The translations under genes were made by a program, and so were the position numbers. This document shows, one piece after another, positions 1 through 12,562 of a DNA stretch of 64,000 nt. The DNA is from Icerya purchasi (lineage: Eukaryota > Arthropoda > Insecta > Hemiptera > Monophlebidae): NCBI GenBank assembly GCA_039619475.1, contig CM077116.1, forward strand, positions 380,952,760 through 381,016,759. Direction: 5' to 3'. Every line of letters begins with the position of its first letter. Position 1 is the first letter of the stretch. The notes under the pieces were generated by a model. The model had not been told where the DNA came from, did not search any database, and saw only the letters and a program-made list of their open reading frames with translations.

Positions 1-880
1 GAATTTAGGATTAATATTACATCTGGGACTAGCCAGATATTTCAATATAGGTATAGAATTGGTGCAGTAATGTTTTAAGTTGGAAATATGAGGCTTCCAA
101 GTAAACCTAGAATCAAAGATTAATCCGAGGAATTTGACAGTGACTTTTTGGGGAAGAGGAAGGTTGTTTAGATTTAGAGATACACTGGGAGAGGAACCAC
201 GCCCCTTGCAAAAATCAACATATATGGATTTACTCGCCGAGGTGGCTAGGTTGTTGTTTTCAGACCAACTCTGTATTTTATTGATAGTTTTCTGGAGTAT
301 TTTTTGAGCGATAGGAGGAAAAGTCGGGCGGTTATAGGCGGCGAGATACAATCGGCGCTACGTCACTGATGTATATTATGAATAAGATTGCATTCAGAGC
401 AAAGCCTTGTGGCACGCAATTCTCAATTGGAATAGGTGCTGATAATGATGTAGCGATCTTAACCCGGACCGTTCGATTGCTTAAAAAGCTAGCGATATAA
501 TTGTCCAACTGGCCATTTATTCCAGCGGCTTTGAGTTTTAGCAATAATCCATGCTGCCATATGCGATCGAATACTTTTTCTAAATCGAAGAAGACGGCAT
601 ATGTATGTTGATGGCGGTGGAAGCTCATTAATATTTGCCGTTGCAGAATTATTAAGTGATCGCCTGTCGATCTCGCCTTACGTCCTCCGGCTTGAATAGG
701 AGACAGGAATATTGTTTTGTTCAAGGACATAGAGGAGGCACCTGCTTACCATTTTTTCCATTACTTTGGATAAGACGTTTCAACGGGAAACTGGACGATA
801 GTTTTCAGGACAGAATGGATCTTTATTCGGTTTCAATATAGGAATAATGTGTGCCATTTTCCAAATATGGAAATACCGTC
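1..880 (-). pseudogene. Jockey-clade non-LTR retrotransposon reverse transcriptase fragment
   Basis: On the minus strand the stretch reads as RT palm and fingers. It starts near 880 with a segment like IIPILKPNKDPF and continues through the open 132-codon piece at 332-730, which contains a motif like FFDLEKVFDRIW (RT motif A, with F for the usual A) and VPQGFALN (decayed from VPQGS). A later piece at about 1-290 reads like IQSWSENNNLATSASKS followed by KVTVKFLGLIFDSRFTWKPH, the segment after the active site. The block that should hold YADD or FADD is missing between about 290 and 345, so the enzyme is dead. The window edge cuts the 3' end. Jockey-type is my family-level reading; only RT homology is certain. 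Confidence 0.8.
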
Positions 881-907
881 AAATAACATGCCAAGTGAAA
901 AAAAGGG

Positions 908-1375
908 TTGATGCAAACGCTGGTACACTCAATATTGTGGTACGGTTCAGAATCTTGGAGAATAACGGCGGCATCACGCCAGAAAATCGAAGCCTTTGAG
1001 ATAACCTGCTATAGGCGCATGCTAAGAATATTCTGCACAGAATACAGAGCCAATCTATCAATTTTAAAACAACTACGTATAGAACCGATGCAACGATTAT
1101 TGCCCACGATAATAAGGCAGAGTTTTAAGTTCTTTGGACATATTAGAACGAACTATCATACAAGGAAAAATCAATGGAAAAAGAAGCCAGGGACGCCCAT
1201 CGACGAGGTTCTTAAATCATATTAAAGCCGTCCCAAAATTGTCTCTATCAGAACTAATACAAAACTAGCAACAACAGAGAAAAATGGCGACAGGTGGTCG
1301 CTCGATCCACTGGTCTATGATAGTTGGTCACGACGTCCGTAAACGGACGATATGACTGAAGAGAGAGAAATTTTC
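908..1375 (+). pseudogene. RTE-like retrotransposon, 3' end of RT ORF plus tail
   Basis: The open segment 908-1225 encodes a C-terminal RT-associated domain with LWYGSESWRITAASRQKIE, CYRRMLRI and FKFFGHI, the pattern seen at the end of RTE/CraftY-type polyproteins. After the stop, another frame continues with LNHIKAVPKLSLSELIQN and ends in a degraded tail, so there is at least one frameshift. Near the end lies a perfect hairpin, CGTCCGT (1334-1340), AA, ACGGACG (1343-1349), probably part of the 3' UTR. Everything upstream, including the RT core, is absent: a 5'-truncated, inactive copy abutting the Jockey fragment. Confidence 0.7.
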
Positions 1376-1958
1376 CAAAATTTAGGAATATCGCCAGATA
1401 CCGATATTTGGTTACAAATATTAAGTAGAAACTCTTTAGCCTCTGCTGGCAAATCTTTAACCATGTATGGATGAACGTTTTTTTTTTAGTTTATATAACA
1501 ATGGAATTATTTCCCGAATTTTTATATTGAAGTAATTTATGCGATCTAACTTAAGCAATTATCTACTTTCATTTTTAAATATTTATAACTGTTTACCCAA
1601 TTGCATTGCTTCACGAAGGTCATTACTTTTTGTATGCAAACAGCTTTTATGTGGCATTTTATGTTAATTTTTTATGATTGTTAGTGGTTAATTGGTTTAA
1701 TCTAGGATAATTTAGGCTTTTCCATATTTATTTGGAGACCTTTGCCATGTAGCCAAAAATTTACGTTTTTTTACACCACCTTTGAGTTGAAGTTCAGCAT
1801 TACTGTTATTTTTATCTTCAGTTTTATCAAAGCAATGCCATTTTACACTGATTTATTTATATATATATATATATATTAAAAACAGGAAAAGGGCCAAAAT
1901 TTTAGTACCTCGAGAAACGTTACATTTCATACTAAGGGCTTGAATATAACCACTTATA
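1376..1958. other. AT-rich spacer, no gene seen
   Basis: No coding signal or recognisable repeat family was seen. A short TA microsatellite lies at about 1857-1876. Confidence 0.6.
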
Positions 1959-2525
1959 TTATTTAGGTAATCTTCGAACCAGTTTAAGTCCTTCGATACC
2001 TATACTTTCTTTGTATACGTTGCAAAATTTATTTCTATTCCAATTTAATTCATGAATTATTCGACGTGGTTTTTTAAAATGATTATACTCATCATCAAGT
2101 TGGTTTGCAACACAATTCATCAATTCTGGAGAGAAGAGGAATACTAGTTTCGAAGGCAAAGGAATGTGTGCAGACCTGACGTTCTCACTTATGAGTCTCT
2201 GACTTATGTTTCTCCAGCTATCTCTACTTTCCCAATATCAATCTTTGAAGGAGAACCATGAAGATTGAACCGTAATTCAGTCTAGAATGAATTATAGCCC
2301 CTTGTGTAATGATTCTAGAATTACTCGAAGACCCAAGGTCTTTAATAGATTCAACACGTGTTTATAATCTGAACATTTAGATTTTGTACATGAGCCATCC
2401 GAGTAAGATGACGATCCAAGTATAATCTTACATGTCTCAGTCTTAAATAACATAGGAACGGCTGTAATGTTGATTTTAACACAATTTCCTTCAATGCTAT
2501 ACAGTCTTAAAGACTTGTTGAGTGT
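1959..2525 (-). pseudogene. non-LTR RT thumb-domain relic
   Basis: Minus-strand translation in shifting frames gives KTETCKIILGSS, then HVLNLLKTLG, then GAIIHSRLNYGSIF followed by GSPSKIDIGKV. The order and spacing match the RT region after the YADD box (LNLLKTL ... IIRSRLDYGSIVYGS) of Jockey/I-type elements. A 66-codon open piece at 1959-2159 lies downstream in the element's direction and could be the next part of the same polyprotein. Several frameshifts and stops are present, so it is inactive. Seen: the translated motifs; inferred: the family. An unrelated degraded coding region is the alternative. Confidence 0.5.
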
Positions 2526-4374
2526 GAAATATGCAGCCCGATGTTATTAAAACTTTTTGTTGCGTAAATTAATTGCATGTTGATTTTTTCGTATTTAAAA
2601 GCTTACCGATTTTTTGTCATAAATAATTATTAACTACGGCAAAAAAATATTACATTAATAAATTTAAATATAAAATTATGAACGTGTACAATTACCTAAG
2701 AATACTCCACTATATATAGTTAAATTATAATTAAATTAAGATCAACATTTATCTAGATAATAATATTTTTACTAACTAAATCAAAAGCCGAATAAGTTTT
2801 GTTCTCGTAATAATTAATTAACATATTGATAATGACGGTAGTTCGTTGAAATTAGTCGATGTTTTTTAATGTTCTTTAATATGTTTGTGTATTTTTCATA
2901 TGATAATTTTATTATTTATGTTCGGAATAATATTGCGAATTGATTACTTTTTTAAATGTATGTATATATATATATATATGTATATAGTGCCGGCAGTGTT
3001 GCATTTAACTTTATAAAAATATTGTTATTTGCAGATAGCTAGTATTTCTGACGAAAATCTTGAAAATTTAAATTACGTGCAGTCATCAGTTCGTTGACAG
3101 TCATTTGCCGCCTTTTTTTCCGGACCAGAAAATTTACGGGGGATTCTTTGCAGAAAACACATGTTTCACATAGGTTTATACATTTCGCCATGACAATCCT
3201 CATTTCGCACATCTAGCCATTTCCTTTACGTTTCCTGGAGATTCGCAAAATCATTGGCACGTGCATCTAATAGTCTGTTCGTAACTGAAACGACGACGAG
3301 GTCTATTTCTCGAATGACATACAGAGACCCTAATGCTTGCAATACGTTTCGTTTCATTGTTTTCGTGAACCATGCTATTTAATCTTTTATACCATGAAAA
3401 GACTACACTCTGTCAAACTAACCACAAATCATCTTCCGTACATTCTGCATTAATCCTTTTTTTTTTTCATAACGCCCTCTCGGAAAACTAAATAAATTGG
3501 AACGCAAGCAGTTGACAGAGGGGAAAGAAGGGTTTTCGTCAGTTCACTGGCAAAAGACCTAGAGAAACATCGATAACTCGATTATGAACACATTTTTTTA
3601 TAAATTATTCCTTTATTACATTTCCGCGACCTTAAATGCACTTATTGATGTTCGGGCTAATTGAGCAGAGGTGTAATTCACTCGACAAAAAAAGTTATAA
3701 TTATCCGTGCCATTTAAAAGAGGTGATTTAAATTAGTATACTTCGTTGCTATTATTATTTCATTCTGGGGTAAGGCTAATATAATTTAGAATCACGTATT
3801 ATTAGTTCAATCGGTCAGATCAATTGTTAACCAATTTGATATATTTAACTATTGTATAATCAACACTAACATATCTAAGAATGATTGGGAGGGCCAGGCC
3901 CTTGCATCCTCGTTTAACATACTCCGTTTCGGCTACTGTATATATGAAACAGACTACCAAGCATCGCGAAAGTGTATTACATGTTCGTGTGTATAAATGT
4001 CGTGAAGCAATGTGTAAAGTGGAAGGAGAAAAGACCTTCGTTGACGATGATAAGTTTTTATCAGCTCTCTCTATACGCACGCACGAAAATACGTTGTCGC
4101 ACTGGTACCATGCGCAACAAAACCATCGCAGATTTTTCAACTTTAACTTACATATAGTATAAATACTTTATTCGATGTTAGAAGATTGCCGACCAATGGG
4201 AACACTGAAGATAATGCCGCGACATAAGGGAATAATTATAATTATAAATAATTAATAAGAACTGTTTAGTTTGGAATCGAACCAATTGCGTTTCGTAAAA
4301 ATTGAACATCTCAAGGTGTTTTCTAGCTAACTGCGTTTCTATTTGCTTTTTCCGTCGGCTCTTAAATCGTCAGT
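2526..4374. other. AT-rich spacer, no gene recognised
   Basis: Mostly low-complexity sequence with T runs and a TA microsatellite near 2964-2980. A 93-codon plus-strand reading frame at 3881-4162 overlaps a 106-codon minus-strand one; neither has recognisable motifs, and I do not call a gene. The stretch 3100-3700 is more complex and repeat-free in appearance, so it may be unique host non-coding DNA. Confidence 0.5.
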
Positions 4375-5035
4375 CCCCTAATCATCATCTACAGTCGTCA
4401 CCCTAGGTGGGGTATCGTGATTAACATTTAATTCACCAGTGATTTTGTGATTTTCCACCATTTGCCACGATCCTCTGATTGACGTACGCACTGTGCGAAT
4501 GACAATCCTGTTGTATGTAATATAATATCTGTCTATCTCTTAGGTGTGCGTCCCGGTGGTCGTTTTCCATTAATCTTTCCCATGACTAACGTGCGTTTCA
4601 TTCCCTTCTGGTTTCTTATACATATAACACAATTGAAAATACAAGCATTTGGACAAGTTTAATTTTGACCTTTTTTCTAACGGAGTTGTCTTTCCAAATT
4701 TTGTTCATCCTTATCATGGCGCTTCTGGCAATTTCAATACTCCGTCTTGTTTCAACTTCGGAGCCTCCTTTGTTCCCTAAAAGTGACCCTAAGTATACGA
4801 AACTTTCTACAGTTCCATAACCGGCGAGTGCCTTTTCATGAGATGGTATAGTATTACCACGATCGATGATCATTATTTTTGTCTTATTTTTATTTATATG
4901 TAATCCATACTGCATACTAATTTTATCCAGCTCATTTAGATACTGCCCAATAATTCTTTCACTCGTCTATTTCGTCTATTTCTGCTAAAATTTGCGTTAT
5001 GCAATCGGCGGTAGGAGTCAACTTAATGATTTCTT
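4375..5035 (-). pseudogene. RTE-like retrotransposon fragment (post-RT domain and 3' end)
   Basis: The open 99-codon piece 4616-4915 reads INKNKTKIMIIDRG, then VESFVYLGSLLG, then SAMIRMNKIWKD and KVKIKLVQMLVFSIVLY. This is the segment after the RT active site in RTE/CraftY-type elements (NxxKTKxM ... YLGS ... LL). Downstream on the same strand another frame gives a piece like INGKRPPGRTPKR followed by LSFAQCVRQSEDRGKW, the basic, tryptophan-containing C-terminus of such polyproteins. The segment between (usually YGSETW ... RRMLRI) is missing, so there is an internal deletion as well as frameshifts. Not the same copy or strand as the 908-1375 fragment. Confidence 0.72.
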
Positions 5036-5619
5036 AAGGAACAAACTTGATAAGATTATTCTAATTTTCAGATCACCGTGCGATAACAATTCCGGTAGTT
5101 ATACATGACTTAAAAAATTAAATTAAATAAAAAAAAGTTTAAAAAATCAAAGTATACATATATATATCGGATATGCCTCTATTGTAGAACAGGTTTATTT
5201 GTGTATAATATGTTTTATATGTTACGATTAGTTTTACACATTAAAATATCAGCGAATAATTCCAAGGGATAATTCATTTAGTTTGGTTCTTGAGCTTTCA
5301 GTTGTCATGAAAATAATCTCCCACTCGCCAGTGTTAAGGGTAACAGAAACTTTTAAATATCACGGGAAACTGTATTTTGCCGAAGATACTAAATTATTTT
5401 TGTTATATGGGAGTACAAAAGGAATTATATTTTTCTAAAATGTCCGCGGTAACAATACGCTGCTGTTTTTCTGCAAGTAGCGCTACAAAAAGTAGCTTTT
5501 TTACATAAAAAAAAAAATAAAGAAGTTTTTTTTTCTTTTTTTGCGCCTCGCCGTTAATATAGGCATTAATCCATTTCAAAATAATAAATTAATCTATTTA
5601 AGTTAGAATCGAATACGGT
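5036..5619. other. AT-rich spacer
   Basis: No gene or repeat family recognised. Contains A and T runs around 5500-5540. Confidence 0.6.
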
Positions 5620-6150
5620 TAGATACTGCGGACAAGAAAGAGGCAATTATTGGAATAATAACCGAAGGATGAGGAAATGTTAGTAAAAAGGAAGTACTGT
5701 AGAGGGGGGCGGAATATTAATTCTAAGTAGATTTGTGTGTAAGATATATCGTTCATGATATAAGGAGGAGCACTCGAGAAAAACATGGTTAGCATCACAG
5801 TAAAAGTTGTCGTTTGGGGGGGTGAAGCGGGCAAAAGGGGGTAGGTGATAGAGAAAAACGGTAACGGGAGGAGGGTAGTAGGCTATGTCCGAAGCGCAAT
5901 CTGCACATAGAGACTATTACGGATCGGCGGAGCGAGGGAAACGAAGAGAACTATGATTTTTGGGGGAGGGCAGGTTGGATAGTCGAATAGGATGAGCTGC
6001 GGTTGGAGGAGGAAGAGGCATAAGTGTCTGCCCAAAGCCTGAAATGGAGCTCTTTGGAGACGGATATAATGTTATTTGCCGGAAAAGTGTTAATAACATT
6101 GAAACTCCGTGCTATGGACATTATTGGAATATTGTACCGTAACATTATAA
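5620..6150 (-). pseudogene. I-like retrotransposon fragment, end of the RNase H region
   Basis: Minus-strand frames read ELHFRLWADTY, then FPSLRRSVIVSMCRLRFGHS, then SPTPFCPLHPP and finally CDANHVFLECSSL. These align in order with the C-terminal part of the better-preserved element at 8354-10672 (FYHLRLW, FPSLRRSIITKLSRLRFSHS, ASPFCPLDPE, CDVNHVLFECSGLS). Two or more frameshifts break it. The shared CPLxP...CDxNHVxxEC pattern is the zinc-binding-like tail after RNase H. Only about the last 170 codons survive, consistent with 5' truncation followed by decay. Confidence 0.75.
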
Positions 6151-7539
6151 AGTTTATCCTAATTTTTAAAAAAGCAAAATTTATTTTTTTCTTTAAAAAA
6201 AAACTGTTTTGTTTTAGTTCAAAAAAAAAGGAAAGAAAAAAAAAGCTGAATTAAAATACGCTCCGTAATAATCGATTTCAAACAAACTAGGTCAAAGAAC
6301 ATGTTTACTTTTTTTTTATTTCTTTTTTTTATTGTTAATAAAGGTGCTCAATTGCAGATAACAGTCGATTGTTTATTTTTTTAATGCTCGAAATGAAAAT
6401 AATTGTAGAGAATACCTGACGTCCGGCAGAAGTGTTCTTCGAGTTCGCTGAAATTCAATTTAACGAGATGTTTTCTTTTTCTCGCGATAACTGCAGCAAT
6501 TTGTTTATTTAGTGAAATTTTCTGTTATTTATACGTGTAGAAATGATTTTTTTATTTAGGCGTTGGTTTATATATTTTAAAATTTTGATCAGTTTCTTAA
6601 AGTAAATAATCACAACTAGCATATAAATTACAATATTAATACATGCAAACGGAGCCAATTAGTTAATTGTGTTTTGATATCACGCTGCCGCACATTGGCA
6701 CTTCCAAAAATTTCACTCGCGCTAGATTAACTTCTATAGTTGACGTCCCCCTCCTCAAAAAAAAAAAAAAAAGAAAACAAAAACAAAAAAAGCAAGAAAA
6801 CAATAAACTACTTTAGCTCGTGTTGTTATTTGTAGAATAACTTTAAAAAGAATTAAACATTCCTAACAAGCCACATAGGAATTAAAGAAAAAAATAATAA
6901 CGGGTTTTAATTGTTTTTATTTTTCTTCTTTTTTGGATAAACTTAAGGTGTTTTAGAACATGACACGTGTTTAAAGTTTTTCAATTTCTGTCGCTCAAAT
7001 TCGAAAAAAGCCAAAAATAGCGAACGATAACTTAGATATTAGTTCTAGCTTTTGCAGTATGGCGGCTAGTTTCAAAGAGCAACATTTCGCTCGAAATACC
7101 ACCGCACTTACAAAATTAACGGCAGCGGCGTAGGGTTAATGGCCTCCGCTGACGAGCCTACAAAAAGACCGAAATGGAAAGCATAATATACGTGTCACCT
7201 ACAAATAAAATGAAACCGCACAGTTGCGTAACTCGAATTAGTAACGATGCCAGAACGATAACGATAATAAAATATTATAAGTTTGCCTCCATGCATGTAT
7301 TCCGTACATACATGTGTCGATAATGATAATGAAAATCGACGTATTACAGCTAGCAAAAGTGAGAAGGAATGCGTACATTTTTTTGTAGAAAATACGCGCC
7401 TAAGAAAACATAAAATTATTACACTGACACACAAACGTGCAGAACTAGGAATTATTTTTAAACGACACTTCTCAGAATTTCTACCTCTTAATCTGTCTAA
7501 ATTTGATGAAACCATATTTGATTTGATTAGATGGGTTTA
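6151..7539. other. low-complexity spacer
   Basis: Rich in A and T homopolymers (6170-6250, 6308-6330, 6757-6795, 6885-6935). Two overlapping short frames on opposite strands near 7195-7549 have no recognisable motif. No gene called. Confidence 0.6.
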
Positions 7540-7660
7540 CCCAGCCTGAAATAATTGGATACTAGAGAATTATCTGGTGAAAAAGTAAAGGCGGATTCCA
7601 AGTAGAAAGGAACTGGCCCCAGTATTCTCCTTAGATTCATTAGGCTTAGTACACATTAAT
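7540..7660 (+). repeat. SINE body fragment (same family as 27211-27425)
   Basis: From CCTGAAATAAT onward this stretch matches the body of the tRNA-derived SINE at 27.3 kb, including GTAAAGGCG and CAAGTAGAA followed by GGAA and a CTGATTCA/TAGATTCAT-like segment. The tRNA-like head is not recognisable here, so it is probably a 5'-truncated copy. Confidence 0.55.
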
Positions 7661-8114
7661 GAAAAGCTTAACTTCACCATCCCGGATATCTTATCAAGGA
7701 TATATGGGACATACTTTACTTTTTTTGTACTTTACTTTACACTGATGGTTAAAAAAAATCGTAAAGAATGAAAATCGGAAAATGGAATATGGATTGTTCA
7801 TTAAGATTCGTTAGTCTTTATCTTAGCCGAATAATTTTACACGCTCGTCGCTATTCATGCATACGCGTTCACGTCTTAATTGAGTCATATTCGCACGGTG
7901 GAATCATGTTATTGCTGGTGGTTAGGTGAAGATCATGGCAGTCTACCTGATCGCGCTTTTATTTATCATTTAGCGGTAATACAGGTATAAAATTCATTCC
8001 TTCTTTATCAAAGATTTGGTTGAGAAATCGTATGTCCGGTATAGCTGATGTGCGAATTTCGGCATGACAACGCGCTTTGTCGCCTATAAGCTATGGTGCA
8101 ATTTAGATTTATGT
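7661..8114. other. spacer before the I-like insertion
   Basis: No gene or repeat recognised. It ends in the pre-insertion target of the element at 8125-10669. Confidence 0.6.
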
Positions 8115-10679
8115 TACTTTACTTTTCTTTTTTTTTTACCCCCCTTGGGTTTGCTACCAAAGAGTATTAGCCCAGCAAAAAGGAATAGATACATGGAATA
8201 GAATAGAAATTATATTCTTATTCTGTCGACAATGGAATCAAGGAACACCCCTAGGACAGGAACAACAGAGAGAATAGGTAGAGCAAGAACATAAGAGGCG
8301 TTGAAAGGAGCAGGAAGACCAAGCTTTAAAAGATGATAATAAAGTAACTCACGCTAGCGAGATAAACCGGAGCACTCGAAGAGCACGTGATTCACATCGC
8401 AAACATACAGGGAACATTCAGGATCCAATGGACAAAAAGGAGATGCAGCCAAAGAAAAGTGATTTAGTGAAGAAGGAAGGAGACTATGCGAGAAACGGAG
8501 GCGAGATAATTTAGTAATTATGGACCGACGCAAACTGGGAAACTCATAGAACCAACGACGCGGAGGAGGAACAGGATTAATCAAGAGATAAAAGGAATTA
8601 AGATTAGCGAAAAGAGATACATAAACAGAATTCCAAAGTCTAAGATGGTAGAATTTAGTTGGAAGACGAATATTGTGTGCTGGAACCCTACTAATAAAAT
8701 TCCCATTGGAAACAGTAGCTTTAGCAAGGAGGTCGACGGCTACATTTCCATCAATGCCTGAATGTACCGGAATCCAAAGAAAGTCAATCTGGGTAGACGT
8801 CGATGAGGATAGATCATGAAGAAGAGAACGAATAGAAAGGATAATAGTATCAGTGGAAGGAGAAAGGGAAGGTGGAGATAGCGCTAGAAGAACACTTAAA
8901 GAATCAGAAACAATAAGCAATTTGGAAGAACTTGCAGAAGAGGAAATATAAATAATGGCTTGTAAAATGGCAACAGATTCTGCAGTAAAGACAGAACAAA
9001 AGGACGGAAGTCTAAAACACCGAGAATGAAAGAACTGAGGACACAAGAATGCCGCCCCAACTCTGCTCGGGCTCTTCGATCCATCAGTAAAAATTAAAGA
9101 GTGATCACGGAATAGAGAATTTATTGTATTATTAAATTCCATACTGACGATATGAGAGAGAGAAGATTTAAGAAAGCATGGCATGGAGATGATATTTGGT
9201 GGCTTTAACAATTTGGAATAGACGTAAGAAAAAAATGGAAGCTTGTGATGAGGAATGACAAAAGGGGAAAATTTAGAAAGGCGAAACGATATATGAGATA
9301 GAATAGGAATTTTATTGGAGGAAAAACGCCAGTGACGAAGGATAAAAGAATAAGAGGTACTGATATTTGACGAGGAAGTGGAAAAACGTTTAATGAGAAA
9401 GCGATAACCCAAATAAGATCTTCGGATGAACAGAGGGCAGATATTCGATTCAGATAAAATGGCTGGGATAAGAGATGACCTCAGAGCTCCGAGACAAAGC
9501 TGAAGGCAACTGTTTTGGAGACGATCTAATTTGTAGAGAACGGATTTGGAAGCGTTGCCATATAAGAAACTGCAATAATCCAATCTAGAGCGTATGAGAG
9601 ATTTATACAACATTATTAACACAGAAGGATCATCTCCCCATCTCGTAGGTGAGAGAGGTTTAAGAAGGTTTAAAAGCGAGGAAGCATCTAAATGGTTGAT
9701 ATGTTCATGGAAAGACAGACGAGGGGATAAAATGATACCCAGATAACGAAAAGAATTGACTATTGGAATGGAATGATTTTTAAGATTTATTTCAAATGAG
9801 CCCGGGTTGTAAGGTCGAAGGGTGAAGACTACAGCTGCTGATTTAGGAGCGGAAATGAAGAGATGAATGTTAGAAAGGGCCTCTTCTAAAGTACTTAAGG
9901 AGCGGTTTAGTTTCTCATTGACAACTAGAAGATTACGAGAAGAGGAGTAAACAAGGATATCATCTGCAAAAAATAAAGATTTGGATTTTAAGGAGAGAAA
10001 AACAATTTTGGGAACATATAAATTAAATAAAGTAGGGCTAAGGCAAGAACCTTGCGGAAGGCCCTGGAAGACCTTCCTTGAGGCGAAAAAGGAAGGAGCA
10101 GAAAGAAGGAGAGTTCTACTTTGAAAAAGATTGATAATCAGGAAGGATATGGATGTAATGATATTTAAAGAAATCATAACGTTTTTGAGCGTGGGAAGAT
10201 GGACGCTTTCGTATGCACTGGCTACATCAATAAAAGCTGCAATTGTGAATTCTTTGAAAATAAATGATTTGTAAATGTCAGCAAGGAAAAGACTGATACA
10301 ATCTGGAGGGCCTAAGCCAGGACGAAAACCAAACTGGTTGTCTGGAAGCAAGTTATTGTGTTCCAGCCACCAGACAAGCCGTTTGTTAAGCATGCTTTCA
10401 AAAAGTTTTCTTAGGCAAGAAGCTAAAGAAATGGGCCGAAAGGCAGAGGAATTATTCTTGGGAATTGGGATAACAACGAAGGTGTTCCATGAATCAGCAA
10501 TAGAACCAGATTGCAGGAAGGAATTAAAAATGATTAAAAAATTTGGAGAGACTTTACAGATAGGTTTTTGAGGATGGAGTAAGAAATTTTATCATGGCCC
10601 GGACAGGAGTTGAAGGGGTTTTTCAGGGAAGAAAGAAGTTCAGCGAAGGAAAAGTTAGAGGAAAGGAAATACTTTACTT
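8115..10679 (-). mobile_element. 5'-truncated I-like non-LTR retrotransposon with 10-bp TSD
   Basis: The insertion is bounded by TACTTTACTT at 8115-8124 and again at 10670-10679. Inside, its 3' end (left, minus strand) finishes in an A tract seen as T-rich sequence at about 8125-8137, next to a conserved-looking ACCCCCCTTGGGTTT end. Its 5' end (right) begins abruptly within the RT domain at about 10669. This is the signature of target-primed reverse transcription with premature 5' termination. Since the coding part is uninterrupted and the TSD is perfect, the insertion looks recent. ORF1, the endonuclease and the start of RT are absent. Confidence 0.85.
8354..10672 (-). CDS. RT-RNase H polyprotein, 5'-truncated, I-like retrotransposon
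   Basis: The frame is open from about 10672; its first internal Met is at 10393 (679 codons to the stop at 8354). Upstream of that Met, SNFSFAELLSSLKN and VVIPIPKNNSSAFRP are RT motifs 0-1, so no real start codon survives. Numbered from the Met at 10393: the RT palm has FIDVASAYESV (near 55-64), LPQGSCLSP (112-120) and catalytic FADD (142-145), then the thumb (LIRSRLDYCSFLYG). RNase H follows with TDGS (D437), AES (E472), SDS (D497) and an HSG...NVAVD segment (D554): all four acidic residues are kept. A cysteine/histidine tail ends the protein. RT-RNase H order and related ORF1/ORF2 at 48.8-53 kb point to the I superfamily. It lacks a promoter, ORF1 and endonuclease, so it is a defective insertion. 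Confidence 0.9.
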
Positions 10680-12562
10680 AACAGCAACAGGCATAATATG
10701 AGTGGGGTTCTCTTTAAATATCGCTAGGAGTAATTATAATAATAATAATGGGAACAAGTAACAACAATGATATGCTTAAAAAGAAACATAAGTATTCCTT
10801 ATCTGTCAGTGTACCTAACTAGTTGTGAAGTATTATGAGTATATGTAATGAATCTATCAAAAAGAAATTAGAATATCGGAAAAATAATATTAATGTATGC
10901 TAAGAATAAATTATATGTATTAACATAAATGTTCAAGATTGTACAATATGGAGGGCAGGAGTCCAAAACTTAATTAGATGTTTTCCCCCTTAAACGCGTT
11001 AATTGAGAAAAAAAAATGTTTCCCTAAAAAAATATTTTCAAATCAGACACCAGCATTTGCGGAACCCCAGTAAATAATTAGAAGATAATACAATTATTTT
11101 TTTCTACTTCAGCGAATAAAGAATTTCACGCAGTCATTTTTCCAGTTACGTTAATTTTTTCTTTTCATTGGGAAACATCGCGTAAATGGAGAGCAATTTA
11201 GTAAAATTGACTAGTGTCATACGTGGCATCTAAAAAAAAAACAAAAAAAAAAAAAGATTGGAATTTTATAAAAGTTTATTCTTTAGTGTACAAGTTCGCC
11301 TTTTTCGCCTACTTACACTGTGAATCGTTTCTTCTACTCATCGAAGTTTTGTCTAATCTCGGATTCTATTGTAGTTCTCGTTAATTGCGATGACCTTTTA
11401 AAACTGGCGTTAAAGTAATAGAATTCTTCTGCTCTAAAAGAGGTTTTACGTCACGGAAAATCCTTGATCTAAAATAAAAATATGACCCGGATTTATTTTA
11501 CTCAGCTTGTTCAGAATTTGCATTACGTGTATTGTATTGCGGGATTAGTTTTTGTTCCCTCGAATGGTCTGCACTTATCGGCTACAAATAATCGATTAGT
11601 TTAGCACATAATAAAAGTCTAACATAATAACAACGTTATTTTCTGACCTGAATGTAATTTACATTGATAGCCGTTAGATGATTTTTTTTTTAATGCATGT
11701 TAAAATAATCTATTTTAACGAGGTTCATCTAATGAAATAGAATTTTTTTTTAGCTATACTCCGTTATGCTCCAATATTTTTGGACTTCATAGGCCTAAAA
11801 ATAATTCGAAAAAAATCCCGAAATAAATATAAAAACTCGATTTTTAAACCGTTTTAATATTTCCAATGCGGTTAAGCGAGTTTTTGGGAAATCACCTGAT
11901 GAACACTGTATACGTGAATTCTTTGAAGTGTGTAGCCGTCGTACTGGTCGCGGGAAAAAGCAAAATAACGTAAAACACGCAATTTTCTTACATTTTTTTA
12001 CATCTTTAAAGGTAGCGCTGGGAAAAAATTACTATTTTCAAAGTATGCACTTGTAGAAATATTACGAAAAAAAAAAAAAAAAAGAAATTGTTAACATCTC
12101 GTTTTACGGTTAAAAGATATGAAGAAATAAATTTTTCGAAACTTTTTTTGACCGCGAAACATCAAAAAAACTTGAAAAAAAAATTCGGATGAGTTTATAA
12201 TATATTTTACCGCGTACTGGTGATTTTTTCCCCCAATTTTCCGACTCGTGTGTTATTCTGGGAAAAAATTAAACGTGAAAAGGTACATTTTTGTGGTAGC
12301 GAGGTCAGTTTTGGGGAGGTGGTAATAAGTGAAAAATTTTTTTTCGAGGTACCAACAAGTTGCAATAGACGTTTTGTAAATAAACGGAGCGGTGGCATAT
12401 GACCTACTTTAACCAGGAAAATCTTATTATATTTTCTTTTAAAATTAAACGAATAAACTGGGTACTACGACTTTCCTCGTTTTTCGGGATTTCTTATCTC
12501 TTCTACCTACAGGTTTCGCATTGACCTTAGTCGGATTCCTGCATCCTCTTTTCGTTTTGCTA
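10680..12562. other. spacer, no gene recognised
   Basis: Contains A runs (11231-11262, 12067-12085). The part 12195-12420 is unusual in base composition, with open frames of about 60 codons on both strands that mirror each other; I recognise no family. The part 11280-11660 looks like unique non-coding DNA. Confidence 0.5.

Noticed and set aside
10275..10571. 98-codon plus-strand frame
   Set aside because: It is the antisense shadow of the RT N-terminal part of the I-like element; the minus strand carries the motifs.
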